A stretch of 64,000 nucleotides of DNA from Flaccisagitta enflata (Eukaryota > Chaetognatha > Sagittoidea > Aphragmophora): NCBI GenBank assembly GCA_965153355.1, contig OZ231126.1, positions 43,772,001 through 43,836,000 on the forward strand, in the 5' to 3' direction. Under the pieces are notes generated by a model. The model was not told the DNA's origin and ran no database searches. It saw only the letters and a program-made list of their open reading frames with translations. Shown here one piece after another: positions 34,439 through 46,857 of this stretch (positions within the stretch are counted from its first letter, which is position 1; every line of letters begins with the position of its first letter). A program made the position numbers and the translations under genes.

Positions 34439-35085
34439 TTATCGAGATGGCTCAGATACAAAATTAAGAACAAATTTGCATTTATTTACCAAGAGTACTA
34501 AGTTTAGCCAATGTTACTAAAAAACTGTTTTTGAAAATTTGTACTTATTTTATTTTTGGTCACTAACAGGGGGCTGGTTGAAATTCTAAATTTGTATAGG
34601 AAATGAAAAAGAAATAAAGAAAATAGTTTTATTTCCAAATCGATTACAGAGAGAACTATGTTTTTCAAAATGCAAATTTTCCCTGTGTTTGGCTTTCTTA
34701 GAATTTCGACCTCAGTGAATGAAAAAAAGTGTAAGCAAAAATTCACTAACAAACATCATTTTCCTGCTTGAATTCTTGTGAATCGCACTCATCCTATGTG
34801 ACAATATGACATCAGCACAGAAACTTGGAATTCTACGTATTCTGCGTATAATGACTGATAGACAGGCCGAGAGACGAACCGAGTCGCACACTCACAGTCT
34901 CACACAGCCTCTTAATCAAATCAAAATGTTTTTTCTGGAGAATTTGTTTCTCTCCGAGATTGAGGTCCCTTGGCGACCTAGTTTTTCTCGGAGTCAGGAT
35001 TAACCCTCATATCTGTCTTGCTTGTGATCTCTCCGATTCTGACTCTTTAAATCAGTGTGTCTCTTCGTTTTCGTTTATGTCTATC
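34439..35085. other. Spacer, nothing recognised
   Basis: AT-rich; no supported gene or clear repeat. Confidence 0.35.
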
Positions 35086-35450
35086 CTTTTCTGTCTGTCT
35101 GTCTGTCTGGATCTCTTTTTTTTATTTTTTTATTTTTTGCTTATGTCCATCCTTTTCAGTCTGTCTGTCTGTTTTTCTGTCTATCTGTCTGACAATCTGT
35201 AATGCTGTGTTTTTGTCTTTGTTTAGAAGCGTCATCTGAGGTCTAGATATGAAAGTCTTTCCGTCACGTATTCCGTCCGCCAGTCTGTTGCGCCTCTTAA
35301 TAAATCGAGCTAGTTTCCTCTTGACTTTCTTTTTGCTATATCCCTCTATAAGAGGGTCTGTCCGTCCGTCCGTCCGTCCGTCCGTCCGTCCGTCCGTCCG
35401 TCCGTCCGTTACGCCTGTGCAAAAAAACATGTTTCACGGCTGCTTTTGGC
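35086..35450. repeat. (GTCT)n tracts and HINE-like core with (CCGT)n
   Basis: CTGTCTGTCTGT runs near 35090-35190. CTCTATAAGAGGGTCTGTCC plus 13 CCGT units at 35340-35408 match the 5' half of a HINE-like element. Confidence 0.7.
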
Positions 35451-35612
35451 CACGGTGAGATCCTACACTGAATTAAAATGATCGACAAACATGTTTTGAG
35501 TGCCTCTCTTACTACTCTGTCATTTCATCTGTCAGTTCGTCCATCTGTCCTGTACATGTCACATGTTCAATAAACGCAGACACAGTCCGGACGCATCGTT
35601 GCATATGCCGTG

Positions 35613-35835
<223 letters not shown>

Positions 35836-35924
35836 GCCGCAGCTGTCCTTAGGGTTTTTTCCCCTTTTCGCATTTCATCATGAACATTCTTGATCATTCT
35901 TTCTGTTTTTTTTTTTTTCGTTCT

Positions 35925-36260
35925 TGGGCAGCGGCCTCGAAGAAATCAATGTCAAATAGTTTCGCCGAGGGACTTTCTAATTCTGTCAATCTTTGCTTGT
36001 TACAAGCTTCATCTTTCCTAAACATAAGTGCCAACCCCAAGGTCAAAAAACCTAATCAGGAAGTCCAGTTGTCAGTACCAAGGCCAAAAGCCTGAGGCCT
36101 AAATTTCAGCTCCAAGACCAAAATCCATGAGGCAAAGATCAAATCCTGAACATGTTGTTCAAATCCTTGCCTCATGACCCAATTTCATGCATCATCATGG
36201 CCCAAATATCAGCCTGAAACTATAGTCATTGCCTTTTTTGGGGCCACTTTCCAAATACCC
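35925..36260. mobile_element. GGCAGCGGCC family fragment
   Basis: GGGCAGCGGCCTCGAAGAAAT start, then diverged units such as AGGCCAAAAGCCTGAGGCCT and AAATCCATGAGGCAAAGATC. Confidence 0.45.
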
Positions 36261-36303
36261 TCCTAAATATCATTGAGGTGCGGCGGCGGTACCACCAAAC
36301 ACA

Positions 36304-36721
36304 CACGCTTTTCTTTTTATAAGAACACTGTTTATAAGAACGTCAGCCTCAGATTTAGCCAAAAAATAAAAACATCTTAAGAACATGCTGAGCGTTTAAT
36401 TTGAAGATAAGAATAATATTTTTTCAAAAAACTAGTAAAATTATATGAAAAACCCTCTATGATTGATACTTTGATAATGATTTTTAAAATGATAATCTAC
36501 TATTCATTAAATATCAATCTCACATTTTTTTTTATATAATGAAATTTTTTTTTTACAATTACTTAAAATATATCATTATAGTAATATAAACATATAGTTA
36601 TAAAGAAATTATCTTATTAAAAAAAAACATGTTAAGAACGCTTGAGCCTTGAAACCGTGCTAAAGATAAAAACGCTGAGGCTTTCTTCAAAAATCCATGT
36701 TCTTTTAAAATGAAAAGCGTG
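36304..36721. mobile_element. MITE with ACGCTTTTC ends
   Basis: Left ACGCTTTTCTTTTTATAAGA and right TCTTTTAAAATGAAAAGCGT are inverted copies; inner AACGTCAGCCTCAG and CTTGAGCCTTG/CGCTGAGGC halves also mirror. A related half-copy lies at about 63.2-63.3 kb. Confidence 0.6.
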
Positions 36722-36899
36722 TATCGCGCTATTGAGAGTATTTCCCCCTCAATCTCACGTGCTGACTTCATTTCTCCCCCTCTCCCCTCTCCTGTCACCA
36801 TCTCCTAGAAAACCGTATTGTCTCATTTTTCGTGTCCGTCAGTCTGCACGCTTTCGGTGAATAAACCACCGCGCGCCGACCCGGGTTCATCCATTGACC

Positions 36900-37080
<181 letters not shown>

Positions 37081-37180
37081 TTTGACCCTAGGAAGTGTTT
37101 ATCGACTGACGTCACAGCAGCACTAATTTTCTCGATTTCCCCAACATGGCCAAATCAAAAGCTATCGAAAAGCTCCGATA

Positions 37181-37357
37181 TTTTTAGTCGCGGACTAGCG
37201 ACTCTATAAGAGGCTTTGTCCGTCCGTCCGTCCGTCGGTTGGTTGGTCGGTTGGTCGGTTGGTCCGTGGTGATCGAGTCGAAAAGTGGGAAAACACGCAT
37301 TTCCGCCCCTGCCCACCCGTCCGCGACTGGTATTGGCCGTGAATCCGGCCTTGTTTT
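37181..37357 (+). mobile_element. HINE-like element, complete
   Basis: TTTTTAGTCGCGGACTAGCG, CTCTATAAGAGGCTTTGTCC, (GTCC)(GGTTGGTC) core, CCCACCCGTCCGCGACTGG, GGCCGTGAATCCGGCC hairpin, TTGTTTTT. Confidence 0.9.
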
Positions 37358-37488
37358 TCTCCTACCTCTTTCTTTTTTTTTTTCAAAATTTTCCTTCCTT
37401 TTTTTTTCTTTTCTTTTTTTTGCTTTTCCCTTTTCTTTCTTTTTTCTTCTTTCTCGCTTGCTCCCTTTCTTTCTTTCTTTCTTGGAAT

Positions 37489-37716
37489 CTTTTAAGTTGC
37501 GGACACGCAACTCTATTTAAGAGGCTTTGTCCGTCTGTCCGTCCGTCCGTCCGTCCATTCGTCAGTTGGTCCCACGAGTCAAGAAATGGTATAACAGGCA
37601 TTTTAGATGTTTTCTTTGGGTATGTGATTGTGTGGGGGGGGGGCATGGGGTGTGGATGGGGGTTAGATTCCCCTGCCCACCCGTCCGCAACGATATTGTG
37701 ACCCCGCGTCACTTGT
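37489..37716 (+). mobile_element. HINE-like element, second 3' hairpin type
   Basis: AGTTGCGGACACGCAACTCT start, GTCC core, CACCCGTCCGCAAC, then GTGACCCCGCGTCAC hairpin and TTGTTTT. Confidence 0.87.
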
Positions 37717-37919
37717 TTTTTTTTCATTCTTTTTTTCATTTACTTTTTTGTTTTCTTTTCTTTTCGTTCTGTCTTCACTTCTTTCCGGCTCATCTCTACC
37801 AGTAATGGCGGCTGTCGCCGTGAGGAAAAAAGTCGTAAGCATTGGTCACTTTTCACCATCTTCAGTCATTGAAATTTTGTTAGATCAAATCAAAAGCAAT
37901 TGTATGTATTGACTGCACT

Positions 37920-38345
37920 GAAAATCAGAGAAAAATAGGACTGAGCCAAATGAGCTAGATGAGCTAAAACAATCAAAATGATTCAACAAGACAACCAGCT
38001 TTGCTCACTGACATGCTTTCTTGTATTTGCATGCTTAAATCAAAACATTAATTTATTCATCCTGTTTAAAATTAAAGAAAAAGCGCAAGCTTAATGAGCT
38101 AAATGAGCTAGAATACTTGAAAACGCCCTCGCAGATGAGCAGCTCTGCTCACTGACATGTTTTTTTATTCGCTTGCTTAAACAAGTTTGAAAATATTCAT
38201 TCATTTATTATATTTGAAATCAGAAAGAACAGACTGAGCTAAGTGAGCTAAATGAGCTGAAATGCTCAAAAATACCCTTACAGATGAGCAGCTGTGCTCA
38301 TAAACATATTTTCTTGTATTTGCATGCTCATGTAAACATAAATAC
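37920..38345. repeat. Diverged tandem repeat of about 145 bp, three copies
   Basis: Each copy has TGAGCTAAATGAGCTAGA-like words, GAGCAGCTCTGCTCACTGAC and TTGTATTTGCATGCT in the same order. Confidence 0.75.
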
Positions 38346-38935
38346 ACTCCTTTATTGATCAAACACAAAATCGTAAAAAATTGAAAAAAATTTCATTCGA
38401 ATTTTTCATAAATAAATCTTTAAAAAATCATAGCGCCAAAAGTATTTGTCGTAGAACATTCTGCTTGGCGCCAAATGAAAGAGAATTATCAAATTTACTT
38501 ACCCTATCAATTTCATTGGAGGCCCCATTCGCCCCTAGGAGAGCCACAACTTTCGCATAAGAAAATGAAAACCCTGTTTCTCTCGAATATGTCAAAAAGT
38601 CGAAGACTGACTTCGACTTTTTTCCCGATTAGACATAACCGGCAGTAACGTCGGTCTGTCCGTCGATCTATACGTGTCCGCTCGTCGGGCGTGCACCACG
38701 CATTCACTCGTGAAACGGGCCTTGTTTCTCTACTGTTTTGTCTTCAAAGTAAGATTTCCGTCGGTCGGGGCTCATAATTCAAGACCGCTTTACTTCCCGT
38801 CATTTTTTTTCTTTTTTGAAAAAAGAAAAAGTTTATTGTTTTTGTTGTCCATCAAGCTTGAATATACATGTACTAATCGTAGACTTAAAGGAAAGTCGCT
38901 CCAATTGCAAGTGCATTTATTCAGTCACTGCTTTG
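38346..38935. other. Spacer, nothing recognised
   Basis: AT-rich, no supported gene. Confidence 0.35.
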
Positions 38936-38938
38936 AAA

Positions 38939-39176
38939 AAAACAAGGCCAACAACTATAAGTCGCGTGCAAGACTTACAGATTGACTTAGAATGACTTAG
39001 ACTGATTCAGTATACTCGTAAATGACCTAACATGACTTAAAGAAATAAAATTGATAAAAAAAGAAAAAGTGTGACGGACCGACAGACCGACCGACAGACC
39101 GACCGACCAACCAACCAACCAACCAACCGACGGACGGACAAAGCAGGGTGTAGAGTCGCGTGCACGCGACTAAGAA
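38939..39176 (-). mobile_element. HINE-like element
   Basis: Backward order: AACAAGGCCAACAAC, AAGTCGCGTGCAAG, AAAGTGTGACGGACC, (ACCGACAG/ACCAACCA) core, GGTGTAGAGTCGCGTGCACG, CGACTAAGAA. Confidence 0.78.
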
Positions 39177-39464
39177 TCACTGTTTACACTTTTGTGATCC
39201 GCAATTTTCTGTTCATGTCAGCATGTTCTGGCGCAGTACATACAAATCTTCTCTGAACACACATCTTGTGAACAGATTGTGTGTTCCCAGTTGCCCAAAT
39301 GATCGTTGGAACATCCGGTCATGACTTATCCATCATGCTGCCGTGTTGCGCGCGATATTTGTCTTTATTTTGGTCCCATGAGACAGAGACAGAGGTTAAC
39401 GTCGCCCGATCTTCTATGATATCTATGCGTTGTTGTCTTTGTTTTCTTCGTTATCGTGTGGGCA

Positions 39465-39496
39465 ACGATGTTGTTGTTCTTGTTGTTGTTGTTGTT

Positions 39497-39553
<57 letters not shown>

Positions 39554-39717
39554 ATGTTGTTGTTGTTGTTGTTTTTATTGTTATTGTAATTGTTGTTGTT
39601 GCTGTTGTTGTTATTGTTATTGTTATTGTTATTGTTATTGATATTGATATTGATATTGATATTGTTATTGTTATTGTTATTGTTGTTGTTGTTGTTGTTA
39701 TTGTTATTGTTATTGTT

Positions 39718-39777
<60 letters not shown>

Positions 39778-39785
39778 CTCGTTGC
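39465..39785. repeat. (TTG)n/(TTATTG)n repeat
   Basis: GTT array with TTATTG and ATATTG phases. Confidence 0.95.
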
Positions 39786-39890
39786 TGTAGTTCTTTTCTG
39801 CTTTTTTTTCTCTTTTTTTTTTCTCTTTTTTTTCTTTGTCGTTGTTTTTGTTGTTGATGTTGCTTCACTGAAGTTGAAGAAACTAATTGC

Positions 39891-40133
39891 TTTTTAAGTG
39901 CATCCTCGCACTTGTTTAAGAGGTCATGTCCGCCCGTCGGTTGGTCGGTCACGCAAACGTTTGATATGCGCGAAACGGATGATTCTGACGTAAATCTTCA
40001 TTACAATCACCTCCCATGCCTTACCACATTCATATTCATTCATTCATTCATTCATTCATTCATTCATTCATTCATTCATTCATCAATAACGTTCATTCAT
40101 AAATCCTAATCAACCGAGGCGCATTAATTGGCC
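39891..40133 (+). mobile_element. HINE-like element with (CATT)n interior
   Basis: Same order as the copy in the myosin-rod intron: AAGTGCATCCTCGCACTT, AAGAGGTCATGTCC, ACGTTTGATATGCGC, CATT array, CGAGGCGCATTAATTGGCC. Confidence 0.78.
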
Positions 40134-40236
40134 ATATTTGTGATTCTTCGATATGAAACCCATACTGAGTAGAAATATTACAATCATTGCAAGGGTCTCC
40201 TCCCTTCCTTCTCATGCTTCAAAATCTTCTTTATCG

Positions 40237-40439
40237 TTTTTAGTTGCGGACACGCAACACTATAAGAGGCTTTGTCCGTCCATTTGTTTGTCTGTTGGTC
40301 CATCCATCGCCCGACCAACGATTCGTCCAACCATTAGTCCATCATGCATCAGCACGAGTCGAAAAGTGAGAACACGAGCGTTTTACTAAAACTTTTGGAT
40401 ACTTTCTGCGATGTGTGTGTGTGGGGGGGGGGGGGGGGG
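40237..40439 (+). mobile_element. HINE-like element, truncated at a G-run
   Basis: TAGTTGCGGACACGCAACAC start, TATAAGAGGCTTTGTCC, then a body ending in GTGTGTGTG plus a 16-bp G-run where the next copy begins. Confidence 0.75.
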
Positions 40440-40653
40440 TAGTCGTGGACTAGCGACTATATAAGAGGCTTGGTCCGTCCATCTGTTTGTCTGTTGGTCC
40501 ATCCATCGCCCGACGAGTCGAAAAGTGGGAACACGAGCGTTTTACTAAAACTTTTGGATACTTTCTACAAAGTGTGGGGGGGGGGGCGTGGAGGGAGGTA
40601 GGACGCCCCTGCCCACTCGTTGGCGACGATACTGGAACCCCGCGTCTCTTGTT
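40440..40653 (+). mobile_element. HINE-like element, tandem partner of the previous copy
   Basis: TAGTCGTGGACTAGCGACTA start; body ACGAGCGTTTTACTAAAACT shared with the upstream copy; CTGCCCACTCGTTGGCGACG, CCCCGCGTCTCTTGTT end. Confidence 0.78.
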
Positions 40654-40906
40654 CTTCTCTTTTCTTCCTCTCGATGTTGTTTTCATGGTGCAACTCTGCA
40701 GGGATTTCACTATTTTGTATCGTCAGCAACAAATACCTCAATGGGACGTCTTTTACGTTTTTATGGCATCTGTACAGAGTTTAAAATCCTTTCTCTTTCT
40801 CTTCCTCTCTGCCTTCTTCTAAGTTCTTCTACTTTTCAATTCACTCCGCATTTCAGTAGATTTTTCGCGGTGGTTGTAAGAATTCTAATGGCTTCCTGCC
40901 TTAAGA

Positions 40907-40909
40907 ATC

Positions 40910-40953
<44 letters not shown>

Positions 40954-40975
40954 GCGTGTGCGTGTGCGTGTGCGT

Positions 40976-41025
<50 letters not shown>

Positions 41026-41038
41026 GCGTGTGTGTGTA
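40907..41038. repeat. (TG)n with TGCG variants
   Basis: TGTGTG flanking (GTGTGC)n. Confidence 0.97.
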
Positions 41039-41176
41039 TGGAGGAACAAAACGTCAAAACATATATGTGTTCGTTGGTATGAATGTATCATGTATCGATT
41101 GCATTATGCTTACACATGCTTGTAAATGCACCCGAGTCACTTGCCAAAACACCTTACTTTGGTTTAAAGTCATATA

Positions 41177-41734
41177 CAGTAGATCTCGTCTAGACTTGAG
41201 ATAACGGGGGCAAGCATTGTCGAAACACAAATGAAGCCAGGGGAGTGATATTTTAATACTAATAAAGTGATGGTTTATTGCCCATGATAGCTGGTTGCCA
41301 TGGAAACGTATTTCTATGTATTTTTGCTAAAATATCAATATTTTGAGAAATTTTTTGAGGGAACATTTTTTAAAATTAAATTTGCTACAACTTTCCCACA
41401 GTATGTTCTGTAAGAATGTCGCTCGTTTAGCGGTTGCTAGGGGTCGTCACACATGGATACGCTCCCTAGCAACGGCCAAACGAGCGATATTCTTACAGAA
41501 CATACTGTGGGAAAGTTGTAGCAAATTTGATTTTAAGCAATGTTCCCTGAAAAAATCTCTCAAAATATTTATATTTTAGCGAGAATACATGGAAATGTGT
41601 TTCCATGGCAACCAGGTATCATGGGGAATTAAGCATCCTTTGATTAGTCTATGATCCAAATATCGCTCCCCTGCCTTCATTCGTCTTTCCACAATGCTTG
41701 CCCCCGATACCTCAAGTCTAGAGGAGATCTACTG
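41177..41734. mobile_element. Long-hairpin MITE, CAGTAGATCTC ends
   Basis: CAGTAGATCTCGTCTAGACT against AGTCTAGAGGAGATCTACTG, TA on both sides. Centre: TCTGTAAGAATGTCGCTCGT mirrored, and GTTGCTAGGGGTCGTCACAC loop. Near-perfect arms suggest youth. Confidence 0.92.
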
Positions 41735-42067
41735 TACACAAATCCCTTCGTCTCCAACTGTCTAAAACAACCATTTCTTTAATTTGTTTCTTGCAATTTC
41801 GTTGAACATTTTTTCCACGGGACCACCTGAGGCTCGGAAATCGCAATCATCAAAATGTTTTGTACGCTTTCGAGTAAAAATCTGCGCTTCCTTTAATCCA
41901 AAGGAAGCGAAGGCAACAACTACAAAGACAACGATAACTACAACGTCACGAATACGCCACAAAAACGCCAACGACGACGCCAACACCGACGCCAATGCAA
42001 CGACAACGGCAACGCCAACGGAAACGCCAACGCCAATGACAGGCTGTCGACAGCGCCATGGACATCG

Positions 42068-42182
<115 letters not shown>

Positions 42183-42349
42183 ATTCGAATCACACCACAT
42201 CGCATGACACACACGAGTACACGCAAAGCCGCGTGCGCGTCAAGTCAGCACGTTCTCGGATTCCAGGACGACAGGAGCGCGAGAAACTTGAATCCGCGCC
42301 GAATTTCCTCCAAACGCGCCTCGAGTTTTTTCCCCCGCGCGCGCGTTCA

Positions 42350-42680
42350 AATGGTCACGTGATGTGGCCAGTTGGTCATGTGATAAGGCAAGTTGATCAT
42401 GTGATAAGGCAAGTTGATCTTGTGATAAGGCTACTTAATCATGCTATTATTCAAATCAATCCTGTGATAAGGCGAACTGATCATGTGATAAGATAAGTTG
42501 ATCATGTCATAAGGCAAGTTGATCTCGTGATAAGGCTAGTTAATCATGTTATTATTCAAATCAATCATGTGATAAGGCAAACTAATCATGTGATAAGACA
42601 AGTTGATCATGTGATGAGGCAAGTTGATCATGTGATATGGCCCATAAGTCATGCAAGTTGATCATGTGATTCGGCAAAGT
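42350..42680. repeat. Minisatellite, unit about 21-22 bp
   Basis: GTTGATCATGTGATAAGGCAA repeated about 15 times with variants. Further TGGCAAA/ATCACATG words run on to 43100. Confidence 0.85.
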
Positions 42681-43178
42681 TATCAAGTCATAAAGCAACC
42701 TGATGATCACAGCAAATGGCAAAATGCTCAGATGATCAGGCAATAATGATCGCAAGAGAGAGCATAGAGATCACATGTTTATGCAACATGACATCATATG
42801 AAACATCAATGCAATCACATAGTATGATCAAGTAGCATATGAAAATTTCTATCACATAATACGAATATGCAATCAATGCAAGTCGCGGAGACATTGTGGC
42901 CATTAGTGATAAAATGGAATGGCAAAGTCAGGTCATTTGGCAAAGTATTTACAAAGAATTTGTGTCATCTCTAGACATCCATCCGTGATATCATATAACA
43001 TGGCAAAAATTCTCAAGACATGGCAAAGTACCAGCGTGAAATGGCAAATCGATCATGAGATATGGCAATGAAATCACGTGGTCTATCCATAAGATCACGT
43101 GACGTTGTTTTTCCTCCGCGCGCGCGTTTTCCTGGTCATTTCATCCTCTTTTTTTTGTTCGCTACTTTTATCCCCAGA

Positions 43179-43276
<98 letters not shown>

Positions 43277-43292
43277 TCTCTCTCTCTCTCTC
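43179..43292. repeat. (TC)n microsatellite
   Basis: One ACTC interruption. Confidence 0.97.
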
Positions 43293-44396
43293 ATTTATAT
43301 CCTCAAGACTTCTCTTTGCCGCTATTGAAGTTGTTTTACAAGCCCAGAAAATACTTAAATGGAAAATGACCCCTCATGGCCTCAGCCCTCAACACTTGTG
43401 CGCACTGAGCTGTCCCAATTTCTGAGCTGTCTCATTTTCATTTTTTTTTTTGTTTTCTGTTCCACTTAGGCATGAAGAAAAATTGCAAACTCGCAATTAT
43501 TTTCTTCAAGAGATTTTTACGGCAAAAGAGAGACATTTCTCCTAAAAGGTAGAAACTAAACTGAAAAAAAGACTATAGAGGAGGCAGAAGAAATTCGTTT
43601 TTAAGTGAGTTCACAACGAAATCAAAAAAGAAACGAAAAGAAGAAAACAAATAAGGAAACCTCATGCAAATCAAAGCAATGTGAAGACGTTTCCCAACTA
43701 AAGTGCTTCTATTCGCTCAATTACTTACGCTTTTAGTTTTATACACATGGCGTAAAAATCTAACACCTGTTCCACCGCGAAAAACTTGGATTTTAATTCA
43801 TTCGCCCTCGCATCTCTACAAGAGTCCGTCCGTCCGTCCGCCTATCCCTTAGTCCCTTACCAATGCTTTTTTTTCAAACTTTTTTGCATCAATATCTATT
43901 AAGCTATTATCTAAAACCATTGCACCCGGATAAATATATGACGGTTTTAATGAGGTTCTTCAACTATTTCCGGCTGTTATTCGTTTCGTAATAAAAAAAA
44001 TTGACTCGCGTTGTATTGTAAAAGGGATGTTCCTAAAGGTAAATGGAAGGATGCTCTTGTTGGCCATCTATTAGCCTCATCATTCATTCATCATTCATTT
44101 TTGCTTTTCCTCCTGATGACAAGTACAGGTTGTTCGACAAAGTGATGCTAACGCGCTTATCACCATAGCTTAGATGATATTTATATAATTTTTTTCGTAA
44201 TTCTCAATTCCCCTTGTTAAGTTGTCATTCAATCGTCAATTCAATTGTCATTTTGTGATAATCTCGCATCTCTTTCCCTTGTCATTTGTCTGAAGATCTC
44301 AATGCCTTAGTCACTTTTGTGATAATCTCGCATCACTTTTCCTTATTATCTGTCTGAAGATCTCACTACTTGTCAGTTTGTGGCGTTCTCACCTTA
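43293..44396. other. Spacer, with one HINE-like remnant
   Basis: CTCTACAAGAGTCCGTCCGT at about 43814-43840 is a HINE-like core; the rest shows nothing. Confidence 0.35.
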
Positions 44397-44656
44397 AGGC
44401 GTGTTTCTAGTGAGCGCTAAAAACGCGTTTGTTCCCGTGAAACGCGATAACAGTGTGAACACATATTCAAAAATTTCAACTGTCCCACGAGGGAGTGAGC
44501 AAAGTGAGTGAGCGAGCCCGTGAACGGAGCGAGCGAGCAAAGCAAAGCGGAGCGCTGCGGAGCAAGTGAGCGGAGTGAGCGGTGCGAGCAAACGAACGTA
44601 GCGAGCGACCGAGTGGCAGGTTCAAAACACGATTGTCTGTGACTAGAAACGCCCCC
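44397..44656. mobile_element. MITE with GGGGCGTTTCTAG ends (inverted copy)
   Basis: GGCGTGTTTCTAGTGAGCGC to GACTAGAAACGCCCC; flanked by CTTA at both sides. Holds a (GAGC)-rich stretch absent from the copy at 9.6 kb. Confidence 0.72.
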
Positions 44657-45740
44657 TTAGTTCCCCTTTTCATTCCACCTAAGATCTCTTCGCTTTGTGC
44701 GTTTGTGTCGGTTATCTTTTCTCTCCACTGATTCCCGTTTCTCGTAAATCGACCGGCTTTCCACTTTTCGCCTTCACACGGAAAACAACAGCAAGTACAT
44801 ATACAGTCAGTGTTTTACACCACAACCCGCCACCCCCCGAAAAAGCTGTTCCATGCTGTGCAATGTTGGAGACTTAGAGTATTGCTTTAGATTTTTAATG
44901 GTATGCGCAATATTGTCCACATCATGTCATTTTTACTGTTTCTTTGTTGGTCTGCTTTTACCGACAAACATGAGGAGAGTATATTTCAATAATTGTCATT
45001 AACGCGAGTTGCTTTAATGTTTGACTATATGTTACTAATGATTCATGATTAACATTACTAATGACCAGGCGCAGGCAATGCTTTGGAGTTTGGACACTGA
45101 CTGAACGTCAGAAAGCTCACATGTGTATTTCTCTAACATCATCGCGGTGAGTTGAGGCGACGACATTTCTCTTTGAAACTCGACCACTTCTTTTATGTTC
45201 GCGTTTTCTTTTGTTGTGCCCCACAACTGTGGAAGAAAATGGGAAGTTGGCAGTATGGTGACATGTTACATGGTGACATGTAGAATGGTGACAACAAAGT
45301 GATGACATATGACAGACATAGTGATGAAATCATGATGACAAAGTGATGGCGTGCAATGCGATCCAACGTGTTTTACGGCCTCCCATGCAATAGACGGTGT
45401 GGTTCTGTCAGGTTGGTCTCATCACCTTATGTAAAACCATCGTAAATTTGTTGGGGTTTGAATGAAGGTGATGGCATCGGCGTTATAGGATCGGTTTGTT
45501 CGTTTCCACATCCATTCTTTTGGTAAATCCTCCTCCACTTACCGACCGTCAGAGTGATAGAATGTCGAGTCGATTGGCCGCGACGAAAAAGAAGGGTTCC
45601 AATTTAAGATCCCAATATGCAAATCACGTTGGCTAGATTATATTATACCTATTAATTCATTCGCTTTGGATATAAAATATTATCGCACGAAGACATTCCC
45701 ACGGAAATAAAAAGATACTTCCCTGTAAGTTTACTCAAAA
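44657..45740. other. Spacer with a GTGACA-type minisatellite
   Basis: ATGGTGACATGTTACATGGT-like words at 45240-45350. No supported gene. Confidence 0.35.
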
Positions 45741-45916
45741 TTTTTAGCCGCGGACACGCGACTCTAGTCTCTAGAACTTGCCGTGTCATTTCGTTCATCC
45801 GTCCGTCCGTCCCTCCGTCAGTCCAACCGTCCGTCGGTAATTTTTTTTCAAAATGTGAGCGGTTTTATGGTATACTGTCCGCGACCGGGGGGGGGGGGAG
45901 TGTATACGGGTTTGCT
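45741..45916 (+). mobile_element. HINE-like element
   Basis: TTTTTAGCCGCGGACACGCG, CGTCCGTCC core, TACTGTCCGCGACCGG, a 12-bp G-run, GTGTATACGGGTTTGC. Confidence 0.75.
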
Positions 45917-46357
45917 TTCTTTACCGTGTTTGCCAATGAATATATGACCAGCTTTATATCGATTTTTTCGTCGGTTTCCACCAAAACCAAAAGTGCCATT
46001 CTGAGCCCATTTTTCATCCATCATGGTTATTTCCGTTGTTATACTCTTTTTTTTCATCACTCAAATTTGTTTTGGCTGCCATCATCATCCCGTTTGTTAC
46101 ATCATTTGATATTTCTCCTCAACAATTGCTTTTTTCGTTCTATTTTTCGCGTTTTTTTCTTTTTTGCCCTCAAGCGACGATTTGTTTTTTCTCCAGACGT
46201 CTTTTTGTTGTCTTGATAATCAAAACAGATTTGTTTTTGTCTTGACACGTCGTTGTTTTTCGTCCCTGGGCTGGTGTGCGTCTGATTGATTTGTTATGCA
46301 GACGATGTGTGTCTGTCTTAAGCTCTCAATCTCGAATGATCGCAACTTGCTAAAATA

Positions 46358-46496
46358 CAAGGCCGGATACACGGCAATCCAGTCGCGGACGGTTGGGCAG
46401 GAGCAGTAATGCGAAAACCGCTCGGAAAAAAATTCGTAACCTACCAACTTACCGACCGACACAGCAAGGTGTAGAGTCGCGTGTCCGCTACTAATA
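46358..46496 (-). mobile_element. HINE-like element
   Basis: CAAGGCCGGATACACGGC, CCAGTCGCGGACGGTTGGGC, ACCGACCGACAC, GTGTAGAGTCGCGTGTCCG. Confidence 0.85.
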
Positions 46497-46574
46497 ATGG
46501 TAAAAAAATGCGCTTTTCTGTAAACCCCGTCAATGCCGACCGACTTTTCTCCCGAAGAGGCGAACTTTTCCAAT

Positions 46575-46857
46575 GTTAGCTCGGTCTAAAGTAACGCGCT
46601 GTAACAATGTAAGCTCAAGGCCCATCTGAACAAAAGCACTGTATTATGTATCAATGTAAGCCCGGTCTAAAGTAATGCACTGTAACAATGTAAGCCCAAA
46701 CTGAACAAAAGCACTGCATCAATGTAAGCCCGGTCTAATGTAACGAACTGTACCAATGCAATATGAGTCTAATCTGAAAAAAGCTCTGTACCAACGTAAG
46801 ACCCCCTCTAGATTGAAGTAACGCACTGTTCGTGGCTTACTTTGCAACGGGCTCATA
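46575..46857. repeat. Tandem repeat, unit about 60-75 bp, left part
   Basis: TGTAAGCCCGGTCTAAAGTA / CGCACTGTAACAATGTAAGC / CTGAACAAAAGCACTG repeated about four times; continues after the MITE. Confidence 0.78.

Noticed and set aside
40836-41204. Poly-Cys/Val and poly-His/Thr frames
   Set aside because: TG dinucleotide repeat.
45562-45640. Possible first exon MSSRLAATKKKG
   Set aside because: Weak donor (AGG|GTTCCA) and no downstream partner exon.
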